From Nocardiopsis sp. CNT312 (GTDB taxonomy: Bacteria; Actinomycetota; Actinomycetes; Streptosporangiales; Streptosporangiaceae), in the NCBI RefSeq assembly GCF_000515115.1, contig NZ_AZXF01000011.1:124001-188000 (forward strand): a stretch of DNA of 64,000 bases, in the 5' to 3' direction. Made by a program: the position numbers and the translations under genes. Positions 57,310 through 64,000 of this stretch are shown here, piece after piece; the first letter of the stretch is position 1, and every line of letters begins with the position of its first letter. A model generated the notes under the pieces. It was given only the letters and a program-made list of their open reading frames with translations, was not told where the DNA came from and ran no database searches.

Positions 57310-57957
57310 TCAGCGCCCGCACCGTGCCACGGGCCGACAGCCCCCGCACCCACGCTTGGAGCATGGGTGGGACCGCGAGGACCGCACCGCTCCCGGCCCG
57401 CGCAGGTACCGTTTGGCCTCCACTCCCGCACGAGCCGCCGCGATCAGGGCGTCCTCGGTCACGCGGCGGGGGCGGGCGGCGAACGGCAGCGCGGTGCAGG
57501 GCCCGTCCGCCAGAGCCCCGACCGGGGGCTCCACGCTTTCCCCACCCGCCGTGCCTGGGCCCCTCGCCGGTGGCCCAGGGGCCGGTCGTCGCGCCGGCGG
57601 CGGGGTGGGCGCCTCCCCCGCTGAGGGTCGCCGCCCGGACTTCGGAAAGGCCGAGCGGTCGGTGTCGTTGCCGAAGCGGGCGGCGTTGGCGGGTGTGTCG
57701 GCCGCGTCCAGGCCGGTGCCGTCCAGCGGCGCCAGCCGCTCCGGGCCCGGCGGGCCGCCCGGGGCGATCGCCGAGGCGGTGGGGGACTCCCACCGCTGGC
57801 CCCAGGAGCGGGTCGGACGCGGGGACCCGGCCAGGCCGAGTTGGTCGGTCGACCGGCCGCTGGTGGTGTCGGTGTGGTCGGGCGTGGGCACCCACCGCAG
57901 ATTACCGCCCCGGCCCGGAGACGGTGAACGGAACGCTGTTGCGAGCAGAGAGAACAC
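57310..57957 (-). pseudogene. IS4-family transposase relic
   Basis: On the minus strand one frame contains SWGQRWESPTASAIAPGG, then RLAPLDGTGLDAADTPANAA and RFGNDTDRSAFPK. This matches the region of actinobacterial IS4-type transposases (Nterm_IS4 plus start of the DDE domain) that contains the first catalytic Asp (DGT). The match then breaks down into proline-rich sequence, and no second or third catalytic residue can be placed. Only a fragment of about 270 bases (57630-57900) is recognisable; the ends of the element were not found. Confidence 0.5.
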
Positions 57958-57963
57958 ACAACC

Positions 57964-58251
57964 TCAGCGGCGTTGCCCCTGGAGAGGACCAGAGCAGAAA
58001 ACCAGGAGGAAACCGACTGACACGAGGCCAAGAGCGGCAAGGGCTTGGACACCGCCGTCCCGCCAGGCGTCGTGCCACTCGTGGACGGCTTGGCGAGACG
58101 CACCGAGCATGCGGCCGAGCTCGGCTGGGCAGTGCTGCCCCGCCCAGGGCAGGGCAGGGCAGGGCAGGGCAGGGCAGGGCAGGGCAGCGGCGAGCATCCG
58201 TCGTTCCCCAAGCTCTCGGGCGGTACTCTGATCCGGGTGGACGTGTTCCAT
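57964..58251 (-). pseudogene. IS630-family transposase N-terminal relic
   Basis: A 95-codon minus-strand frame starting at 58251 contains QSTARELGERRMLAAA, then PAELGRMLGASRQAVHEWHD and AWRDGGVQALAALG. This is the winged-helix N-terminal domain of IS630-type transposases (COG3415). The catalytic DDE domain is absent: after ALAALG the frame turns into unrelated hydrophobic sequence and stops. The region between the two helices is filled with a repetitive LPCPA segment encoded by the pentanucleotide repeat at 58146-58185. Confidence 0.6.
58146..58185. repeat. Eight tandem copies of AGGGC
   Basis: Eight uninterrupted copies of the pentamer AGGGC occupy 40 bases, inside the IS630-like relic. On the minus strand they encode a Leu-Pro-Cys-Pro-Ala repeat. 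Because the unit is not a multiple of three, gain or loss of one copy would shift the frame. Confidence 0.95.
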
Positions 58252-58301
58252 GGCCCAGCGTGCGCGTTCGTGCCGCCAACGATCGCGTCCAAGGTCAGTA
58301 G

Positions 58302-59018
58302 TCAGCCGCTCTCCTCGTGTCTGACGGCAAGCGCGAGTCGTTCGACCCGGCCACGGAGACGGTCGAAGGTGTCTTCGAAGGCTGTACGGGTGGCTGTCCG
58401 TATCGGGTCGGGAATCGACCAGTGCAAGCGGTCTCGGGCGGGGGGGAGCTCTTCGTGGGCACTGTCACAGACCGCCACGACCAAGTCGTCCTGACGCAGC
58501 ACGTCGTCCACGTGGGCTGTGGTTCGGGATTCGAGACACAGACCGTGCCCTCGCGCGGCGGCCAGCGCGCCTTCGTGGACACCCGGACCCGGACGGGTTC
58601 CGGCAGAGGCGGCGGGAACGGGGCTGCGGTTCTCCCACAACGCGGCGGCCAGCTGGGAACGGGCCATGTTGTGGGTGCATACGAACACCACACGGGGTGC
58701 GTGCAGCAGCGGGCCGGGGGCGAGTGCGGTGAGCGCCTCGGGACGGAGACGGATGTAGACCCGGCGGCTATCGGCCTCGGAACGGACACGAGTGATGACC
58801 TCGGCCTCCTCCAGGACACGCAGATGGTAGGCGATGAGGTTGGAGCGCATTCCCAGCAATCGACCCAGTTCACTGGGTGAGGCGTCACCCGTCCTCAAGA
58901 CGTCGGTGACGGCCAGGCGCGCGCTGTCCGCCAGTACTCCGTATAGGTTGGCCCGTCGTTGCAGCGGGGAACCGGGCTTTCCCGACTCGATGTTTGCCGG
59001 GTGAACATGTGTGGGCAA
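58302..59018 (-). CDS. ArsR-type HTH fused to low-molecular-weight phosphatase (arsenate reductase-like)
   Basis: This fusion protein of about 238 residues has an N-terminal ArsR winged helix (RRANLYGVLADSARLAVTDV, SELGRLLGMRSNLIAYHLRV). Its C-terminal LMW protein-tyrosine-phosphatase domain has the C-x5-R loop VCTHNMARSQLA (Cys114, Arg120) and a late acid loop SIPDP (Asp204). Such fusions are annotated as ArsR-linked arsenate reductases, and a plain phosphatase acting on a regulatory substrate is also possible. The start is uncertain: the TTG at 59018 has GAAGG nine bases upstream; the frame is open to 59159. It is not adjacent to an arsenite pump; another ArsR and a permease lie 3.7 kb away. 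Confidence 0.8.
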   Translation of the reverse strand: MPTHVHPANIESGKPGSPLQRRANLYGVLADSARLAVTDVLRTGDASPSELGRLLGMRSNLIAYHLRVLEEAEVITRVRSEADSRRVYIRLRPEALTALAPGPLLHAPRVVFVCTHNMARSQLAAALWENRSPVPAASAGTRPGPGVHEGALAAARGHGLCLESRTTAHVDDVLRQDDLVVAVCDSAHEELPPARDRLHWSIPDPIRTATRTAFEDTFDRLRGRVERLALAVRHEESG

Positions 59019-59168
59019 GGCTGTGATCCTTCCATCCGCACGAAGCCCGGTCGGGCTCGGGAAACCGCGAAGCTTCTCCCGCCTTCGCTCCCGGGCTTTG
59101 GCCCTGGGTCCACGCTCCGTAGAGCTGAGCCGGCCCTCTGGCCGGTTCCGACCGGTCATGCCGTCGGG

Positions 59169-59702
59169 TCAACGGTCGGCGACCGTGTCCCGGACTGTGG
59201 TGAATTCGCTGTCAACGTGGAGAAGGGGCGCCGAGCCCTCCAGGCCGCCGCACGAGAGAACCTGCCCGAGCAGACCTTGATGATCGCCGGCCTCGAAGCA
59301 TGACGCCAAGCGGCATTCGAAGTAGGCGACCCCTTCCGCAGCGATGGGCAGGCCCGTGACCGGGGCGTGGAGTGAGGGGATGCCCTTCCAGAAACGGAGG
59401 CTGCGCGGTCTCCCCGGAGCGGAGAAACGCAGTGCTACGGACTCCTGGTGGGCGGCGAGGGCTGTCACCGCGAACACGCCGCTGCCGCGGATCGCACACA
59501 GGGTTCTCGACATGCCCTTCAGGTAGAACACCACGAGCGGCGGTTCGAGTGAGGCGGTGGTCAATGAACTCACCGTGACCGTGCAGAGTTCTCCGTCAAC
59601 ACTGTTCGAACTCACGATCGAGACACTCGAAGGGACAGCCCGAGCGGTCCCACGAAGACTTGCGGTCGGGGTGTTCAAAAGGTTCCTGAAGGAGAGGGTC
59701 AT
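59169..59702 (-). CDS. Flavin reductase family protein
   Basis: This 177-residue protein has the FMN-binding split-barrel fold of flavin reductase-like/HpaC enzymes. SSVSIVSSNSVDGELCTVTV, SSLTTASLEPPLVVFYLKGM and FAVTALAAHQESVALRFSAP are the typical N-terminal strands, and the C-terminus has a CFEAGDHQGLLGQVL (DHxixxG-like) segment. Such proteins supply reduced flavin to two-component monooxygenases; no monooxygenase gene is adjacent. ATG at 59702 with GGAG six bases upstream. Confidence 0.8.
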   Translation of the reverse strand: MTLSFRNLLNTPTASLRGTARAVPSSVSIVSSNSVDGELCTVTVSSLTTASLEPPLVVFYLKGMSRTLCAIRGSGVFAVTALAAHQESVALRFSAPGRPRSLRFWKGIPSLHAPVTGLPIAAEGVAYFECRLASCFEAGDHQGLLGQVLSCGGLEGSAPLLHVDSEFTTVRDTVADR

Positions 59703-59936
59703 GAGTCACTCCGTTGAGACGAAGGCGGATTGCACGTGGTGGACGCTCCGCCGGGGCTGCAGAGCACTGCCCTGAGCCCGGCCTCGAACGTGGTCCGGCC
59801 AGATGTCCGGTCTCGGGGACCGAACCGTGCCCTCCCTCGGTCCGACGGAAGGGGGCGCGGTGGGCGCAGCCGCACCTCGCAGCCGCTCAGGTCAGGCATC
59901 CCCGGTTGGTCGCTTCGACCGGCGATCTCGTGGGGC

Positions 59937-59980
59937 GACCGTTCTGTCGTGGCTTTGGACCCCGGGGCGACAGAACGGTC
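59937..59980. repeat. 13-bp perfect inverted repeat
   Basis: GACCGTTCTGTCG and its exact complement CGACAGAACGGTC are separated by an 18-base loop. On the plus strand the hairpin precedes the mini-ORF by 51 bases. On the minus strand it lies about 235 bases upstream of the flavin reductase start. It could be a terminator, an operator or the trace of a small insertion. Confidence 0.85.
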
Positions 59981-60031
59981 CGGAGGAGGCGGGGAACACG
60001 GCCGGAGTTCCCCCAGGAAGGAGGGGTCACC

Positions 60032-60064
60032 ATGAAACTCCTTTTGTGTTTCCACTATGCCTAG
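60032..60064 (+). CDS. Possible ten-residue leader peptide ORF
   Basis: AGGAAGGAGGGG, a near-perfect Shine-Dalgarno, is followed after five bases by an ATG that opens a ten-codon frame (MKLLLCFHYA) ending in TAG. The signal is stronger than that of most genes here, yet no ORF follows in frame within a useful distance. It may be an attenuator leader, a decayed gene start or chance. Confidence 0.35.
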   Translation: MKLLLCFHYA

Positions 60065-60344
60065 AAATAGGTAACAGCATTCAGACTGATCGGTCAATGG
60101 CCGCAGTCTGCGCACCAGGTCGTGGGCATCGTTCAATCCGGTCCGGTCCACCTGATCGACAGAAATCCTGCAGTACGCCCCGGGCGTACGCTCCCGCCAC
60201 CCTTTTCACAGCGAGCTGGATGGGTAATTTTTGAGCCAACGTCCGAAGCCTCCGACGGGGATGGAGACCGGAAATAAGGTGGTCGGGAATCAGAGAAACC
60301 CGACCGGGTCGCCCCGGCCGGGTCGGACCCGTGTACATCGGTCG

Positions 60345-61373
60345 TCAGGTGGCGTTGCCCGCAGGGGACGGTGGGTCGCTACGGCGCTCCAGAAGAGTCG
60401 CGATGGCATTCCAGTTCACAGCACAGGCGCGTGCCACGGCCGCGATTCTGGTGGCCTGGTGGGGAGGGATGCGTTCGACGAGGTCCGCCTCCTCGTGTCG
60501 TATGACACGGGCTTCGAGCCAGCGGATCATTGCGCGACCCTCGTCGTTGTATCGGAGAGTGGGATCCCTCTTGAGGGAATCGAGTACGACTCCGAGGTCG
60601 ATGGGGCGGATCTCGGCGGACCGCTGCTTTGCTCCCTTGGCCGTCGAACGAGCGGATTGCCCCACTCCGTTCAATGCCGGCTCCCGGGCAGTGGCCTGGT
60701 CCTCGGCAGACGCTTCGCCGGCTTCGTCGCGATCGAACGCATCACCGCGGGGAAGGAGGGCCTCCGCGCTTTTCAGCCGGTCAAGGACGTGCCCTATAGC
60801 CTCCTCGGTGGCGTCGGGCCGACCGGAGTCCCGCTGGATCGATGTGCCCGCGTCCCGTGTGAGAACGTCGGTGACATTCCGCCTGCCATCGTCGAGGTTG
60901 ACGGTCCGGACTCTGCCGTCGAGTCCGACGCGGACCGCGGATCTGACCGAAGGGTCCGTCGAGGCTCGGCGGAGGGATCCGATCGTTTTCCCGGACAGGC
61001 CGACCTTGGCCGCGATCGCACGGTCCGACCACTCGGGGTGGGCGGCCAGGATCTTCTTCGCGGACGCCCTGCGGTCCGCCAGTGTGAGCGGGAGGCCATG
61101 GCGGATGTTCGCCTCGACCGCGGCGAGAAAACAGTCACGGTCCGAACCGTCAAAATAGGTCACCTCGATGGTCGTGCAATCGCTGTCCCGTGCTGCGTGC
61201 AAACGGTGCATGCCATCGATGACCTGCATGGTCGACCGGTGGACGAGGATCGGGGGCAGTGCGTCGAGCTGTTCCGCCAAACGTGCCACGTGGTCGTGGT
61301 CGATCCCATTCAGCCGTGGGGAATCGGCGTCCAGCAGGGCGTTGATCGGGACACGATGCGGAGTGGTCGCCAT
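60345..61373 (-). CDS. StrR/ParB-like transcriptional regulator
   Basis: This 342-residue protein has the StrR-type layout. An N-terminal ParB-like nuclease-fold domain (VARLAEQLDALPPILVHRST, VIDGMHRLHAARD at about 51-63, and FDGSDRDCFLAAVEANIRHG) precedes a helix-turn-helix (HPEWSDRAIAAKVGLSGKTI, about 112-131). A C-terminal helical domain follows. StrR, NovG and relatives activate antibiotic gene clusters, often at the end of a gamma-butyrolactone cascade. No such cluster is in the window, so it may act on unlinked genes. ATG at 61373 with AAAGGAG five bases upstream. It is divergent from a disrupted butyrolactone-receptor-like gene. Confidence 0.82.
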   Translation of the reverse strand: MATTPHRVPINALLDADSPRLNGIDHDHVARLAEQLDALPPILVHRSTMQVIDGMHRLHAARDSDCTTIEVTYFDGSDRDCFLAAVEANIRHGLPLTLADRRASAKKILAAHPEWSDRAIAAKVGLSGKTIGSLRRASTDPSVRSAVRVGLDGRVRTVNLDDGRRNVTDVLTRDAGTSIQRDSGRPDATEEAIGHVLDRLKSAEALLPRGDAFDRDEAGEASAEDQATAREPALNGVGQSARSTAKGAKQRSAEIRPIDLGVVLDSLKRDPTLRYNDEGRAMIRWLEARVIRHEEADLVERIPPHQATRIAAVARACAVNWNAIATLLERRSDPPSPAGNAT

Positions 61374-61581
61374 ATCAGCTCCTTTGACAAAGAAGATCAT
61401 CCATGGTCAGTGCGCTGCATTCAGCGTGGCCACCGGTGGCACATCGAATTCCGTCTCCGCTGGTCGCGACGGGACCGGGGCCGGAGCGGAGCACGCGGGC
61501 GTCGGGGGTCGCGGCTAATCGGTTTCGGGGACGAAGTACGAGGTCGCGGCATTGCGCGATGCCTATCGGCCCAGCACTGGT

Positions 61582-61640
61582 GTGAGTACTCACGGCAAGC
61601 AAGAATAAAGAGCATTCTCTCTGTTTTCAACGGAAAACAG
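61582..61640. promoter_or_regulatory. Two palindromes between the StrR-like and TetR-like genes
   Basis: GTGAGTACTCAC (61582-61593) is a perfect 12-bp palindrome. CTGTTTTC-AACG-GAAAACAG (61621-61640) is an 8-bp perfect inverted repeat. Both lie in the unusually AT-rich 420-base divergent region between the two regulators. They are candidate operators, for instance for the TetR-type receptor, but no consensus match was established. Confidence 0.5.
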
Positions 61641-61792
61641 ATCGATCACTCTTTTTTCTGAGATGTTGGGCACCGTAGGCGTCCAGCGGTTGCACCGAGT
61701 CAGACGCGGGCTGCTGTGCCGGTGCTTCCTCCCGCCAACGGGCGTAGAACCCGGTCGGCACGGCCGCGGCTGCGATTTCGGAAGGCGGGAGT

Positions 61793-62407
61793 ATGGCGAG
61801 GCAGGAACGGGCGGAGCGGACACGGGCCCTCCTCATCCAGGCCGCGAGCGCGGAGTTTGTTCGGTTCGGGTACGCCGGCGCGACGCTGAGCCGGGTCAGC
61901 GGTAGGGCCAACGTGACCATAGGCGCGTTGACCTTCCACTTCTCCACCAAGGCCGCGTTGGCGGAGGCGGTATGCGCGTGTGGTTCCGACACCACCCGCA
62001 GCGCCGTACGTCACGCGGCCGGGAGCGTCGACTCGCCCTGGGGCGGGCTGGAGTCCGTCCTTCGCGTTCTCACCGAGCTCCCTCTGGAGGATCTGGTGGT
62101 GAGGGCCGCGGCACGGCTCTCACGTGAGTGGGGGGGCGCTTGTCCGCGTTGACAGACCTCTTGGACCCCGACCGTGGGTTCCCTGCTCGACGAGGTGGTG
62201 CGCCACGGTTCACTCGCTCCCGGCGCGGATCCGAAGACCGTGTTGGAACTCGTGGAGCTGCTGGTCAGTGGCTCTGGGGCGGTGATGGTGCAGGACCTCC
62301 TCGAACATCCGGAGTCGAGCACGGACCGTGCCCGCGACAGATTGTTCGGTATCTGGCGCATGGTTCTCCCGGTCCTTGCCGCCCTCCCGGAGTCCGAGGA
62401 CCGCTGA
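61793..62407 (+). pseudogene. Gamma-butyrolactone-receptor-like TetR gene with in-frame stop
   Basis: The N-terminal half is intact: MARQERAERTRALLIQAASA and the HTH segment ANVTIGALTFHFSTKAALAE closely follow the ArpA/ScbR type of receptor repressor. The frame is stopped by TGA at 62150-62152. Beyond it the same frame resumes with family-like sequence (SWTPTVGSLLDEVVRHGSLA, VLELVELLVSGSGAVMVQDL) to TGA at 62405, about 204 codons in total, normal for the family. Just before the stop is a run of seven G (62130-62136). Reading one base later there gives ALVRVD, so compensating indels are as likely as a point mutation. ATG preceded by GGAAGGCGGGAG. Confidence 0.62.
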
Positions 62408-62701
62408 ACACACCGGTGGGTCCCCTACCGCCCCCTCCCGGTGCCCCCGCGGGACTGGTCCTACCGCACGAATCCACCGGCCTACACCCACGGGTGCGGT
62501 GGCCCGCGGCCCCATGAGCCGCCTCCGTCCGGGGAGCACGTAACCGCGGTGGCCGTGAGCTTCGGTGGCACCCGCCCACTGAACCGTATCCGTTCATGGC
62601 AACAGCCTTCGTTGATGGAATCATGGTCAAGGTTGCGTTGGTGCCCTGAACTGGGAGAGGTCGGCGGATACCTCTCGTTGCGCCATCGCACCACAGAGCA
62701 C

Positions 62702-62739
62702 TCAACAGCGAATGCTGTTGACATGAATAGATGCTGTTG
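62702..62739 (+). promoter_or_regulatory. ArsR-type operator and promoter
   Basis: TCAACAGCGAATGCTGTTGA (62702-62721) is a perfect 8-bp inverted repeat with a 4-base centre, and the half-site GCTGTTG is repeated at 62733-62739. A TTGACA -35 (62718-62723) overlaps the palindrome, with TAGGAG 17 bases downstream as a weak -10. The arrangement suggests autorepression of the following arsR gene. The 294 bases before it (62408-62701) show no gene. Confidence 0.72.
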
Positions 62740-62753
62740 ATAGGAGTAGGGTC

Positions 62754-63161
62754 ATGTCGAAGGAACTGGACATCAGGCTGCTCGAAGGCGAAGAGCTGTC
62801 GAACTGGGAACGGGCCCGACGGCTCGTTCCCAAGCTGAAGGCACTGGCCGACGAGAACCGCACGATCCTGTGTCTTCTCCTCGCCGAGCGGCCGCACACC
62901 GTCAAGGAGCTCCAGGACGCCACGGGGCTCAACCAGACCCTCATCAGTCACCACCTGCGCCCCCTGCGCGAGCAGGAACTCGTCAAGGTCATGCCCCGCG
63001 GCCGGTCCAACGTGTACGCGCTCTGCTGCGAAGAGTTGGGGATGCCGGTCCGCTGGCTCGCCTCCCTCGCGGCGATGACGCCCGAAGGCGCCAAGGCGTG
63101 CTGCCTCAGCAAGGAAGACGACAAAGCGACCCACCCTCCAGAGGAAGCAACAGATGTCTGA
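62754..63161 (+). CDS. ArsR-family metalloregulator
   Basis: This 135-residue winged-helix repressor has KLKALADENRTILCLLLAER, then the recognition helix VKELQDATGLNQTLISHHLR, then RPLREQELVKVMPRGRSNVY. Cysteines at ALCCEELG and GAKACCLSKE in the second half could bind As(III), Sb(III) or another soft metal; there is no classic CxC in the recognition helix. GGAG lies seven bases upstream of the ATG. It overlaps the permease gene by eight bases, so both are co-translated and probably derepressed together through the palindrome upstream. Confidence 0.88.
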   Translation: MSKELDIRLLEGEELSNWERARRLVPKLKALADENRTILCLLLAERPHTVKELQDATGLNQTLISHHLRPLREQELVKVMPRGRSNVYALCCEELGMPVRWLASLAAMTPEGAKACCLSKEDDKATHPPEEATDV

Positions 63162-64000
63162 AAACTGGATCGAGACGATCAGGACGTTCGGAACGATCGC
63201 GATTGAGCTGGTCCTGCTCTTCTTCGCGGTCGCATTCCTCGTCGCCCTCCTGCAGCGGCGTTTGGGGGAGAAGAGGCTCCAGCTCTGGCTGGCGGGCGGA
63301 AAGCTGACGGCCCCCCTGAAGGGGGCCCTTCTCGGTGCGCTCACCCCCTTCTGCTCGTGCTCCACGCTCCCGATGCTCATGGGCATGCTGAAGGTCGGTG
63401 CGCCGTTCCGTGCGGCGGCGGCCTTCCTGATCTCCTCACCTCTCCTGAACCCGATCATCCTCGGTATCACCTGGGTCCTCTTTGACTGGAAGGTCATGGT
63501 CGGCTACGCGGTGGTCGTGTTCGCCAGCACGATCGTGCTCGCCCTCGCCCTGGAGGCGCTGGGGATGGAGAAGTACGTCCGCCGCGTCAAGGTCAGTGCG
63601 GAGGGACACAGTGACGCTCCCTGGCAGGGAATCAAGGCCGAGGCCCGCCCCGCTTGGGACCAGGCCGTGTCGTTCTTCAAGCCCCTGGCGATCCCGATGC
63701 TCATCGGTGTGTCGATCGGTGCCTTCATCTACGGTGCGGTTCCCGAGACCTTCCTGACCTCCATCGCCGGCCCCGACAACCTCTTGGCCGTGCCGACCGC
63801 CGCCCTCATCGGCATCCCGCTCTACATCCGCACCGAGTCGGCTCTCCCCATCGGCATGGCGCTGAGCGCGGCCGGGATGGGCCTTGGCCCCGTGTTCGCC
63901 CTCATCATCGGCGGCGCTGGGGCGAGCCTGCCCGAACTGTCCATGTTGGCTGCGATCTTCAAGCCCAGGCTGGTCGCCGCCTACGTCACCAGCATCCTGG
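63154..64000 (+). CDS. YraQ/ArsP-type permease, 3' end cut by window edge
   Basis: This membrane permease of the DUF318/YraQ/ArsP family is open to the last base (282 codons seen). Helices appear from IAIELVLLFFAVAFLVALLQ onward. The family motif TPFCSCSTLPMLMGML in the second helix pair carries two cysteines, and the repeat in the second half is IPLYIRTESALPIGMALSAA. ArsP exports trivalent organoarsenicals, and other members have unknown substrates. ATG with GAGGAAG upstream, overlapping the arsR stop. Control by that ArsR supports a metal(loid) efflux role. Confidence 0.87.
   Translation, partial: MSENWIETIRTFGTIAIELVLLFFAVAFLVALLQRRLGEKRLQLWLAGGKLTAPLKGALLGALTPFCSCSTLPMLMGMLKVGAPFRAAAAFLISSPLLNPIILGITWVLFDWKVMVGYAVVVFASTIVLALALEALGMEKYVRRVKVSAEGHSDAPWQGIKAEARPAWDQAVSFFKPLAIPMLIGVSIGAFIYGAVPETFLTSIAGPDNLLAVPTAALIGIPLYIRTESALPIGMALSAAGMGLGPVFALIIGGAGASLPELSMLAAIFKPRLVAAYVTSIL

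Larger units (their letters stand above)
59703..60344. other. Accessory intergenic region with hairpin and mini-ORF
   Basis: About 640 bases between the flavin reductase start and the StrR-like stop. No full-size gene is convincing. It contains a long inverted repeat (59937-59980), a ten-codon ORF with an excellent ribosome binding site (60032-60064), and a GC-rich repeat near 60299-60328 (CCGACCGGG / CCGGGTCGG) that may terminate the StrR-like gene. Confidence 0.45.

Noticed and set aside
58146-58185. Tandem pentamers as a CRISPR array or replication iterons
   Set aside because: Five-base units with no spacers, lying inside a transposase relic; no replication genes nearby.
59699-60151. 150-codon minus-strand ORF upstream of the flavin reductase
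   Set aside because: No recognisable domain, biased composition, and it overlaps the hairpin region; not supported as a gene.

Overview
The window is GC-rich chromosome with very strong third-position GC bias and many GTG or TTG starts. It carries a complete bacterial Pup-proteasome system (pup, prcB, prcA, pafA, dop, mpa/arc) plus a fused PafBC regulator, HelY, TatA/TatC, GarA, polyphosphate glucokinase, DUF397 and DUF5999 families and a StrR-type regulator. Together these point to a filamentous actinomycete, most likely Streptosporangiales (Nocardiopsis-like) or a Streptomyces relative. This is judged from gene content only; no search was run. No tRNA, rRNA, CRISPR array or integrase was seen.

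Left end (1-11.3 kb): fxsA (cut by the edge), lnt, a stand-alone sugar-ABC ATPase (msiK), then three co-directional genes that look like a small RiPP-type locus: a prolyl-oligopeptidase-family protease (3991-6114), a 35-residue acidic peptide with a Ser/Thr/Asp-rich tail (6144-6251) and a JmjC/cupin-type iron oxygenase (6319-7521). An IdeR/DmdR-like iron box then precedes an FhuF-like ferric reductase, followed by a DUF4352-type membrane protein, an MFS carrier and a small conserved protein.

Proteasome core (11.3-33.6 kb, mostly minus strand): panD, helY, a lipid kinase, DUF397, tatC, tatA, pafBC fusion, DUF3866, a formyltransferase-family protein, an FKBP lipoprotein, pafA-prcA-prcB-pup, dop, an orphan NarL-type response regulator, mpa/arc and trmI. 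Pup ends in GGQ, so it needs Dop deamidation before PafA ligates it. The unfolded substrate is delivered by Mpa (C-terminal GQYL) to PrcBA. PafBC probably links the region to DNA-damage control.

Middle (33.6-56.6 kb): ppgK, an XRE-TPR regulator paired with a SLOG-like protein, an S2P-type protease with CBS domains, a RecB/Cas4-like nuclease, a ThrE exporter, a broken DUF5999 gene, a TPR protein, and gcvP under a glycine riboswitch. Next comes the conserved garA / DUF151 / MerR block, a mannose-1-phosphate guanylyltransferase fusion, a CDP-alcohol phosphatidyltransferase, a translationally coupled cstA / cory-CC-star / ArsA-like operon, and a flavin amine oxidase.

Right end (56.6-64 kb) is accessory and visibly eroded. 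It holds a multiply frameshifted DUF6507-like gene, IS4-like and IS630-like transposase relics (the latter containing eight AGGGC pentamers), an ArsR-phosphatase fusion resembling arsenate reductase, a flavin reductase, and a StrR/ParB-like regulator divergent from a disrupted gamma-butyrolactone-receptor-like TetR gene. It ends with an ArsR repressor, its palindromic operator, and a YraQ/ArsP-type permease cut by the right edge.
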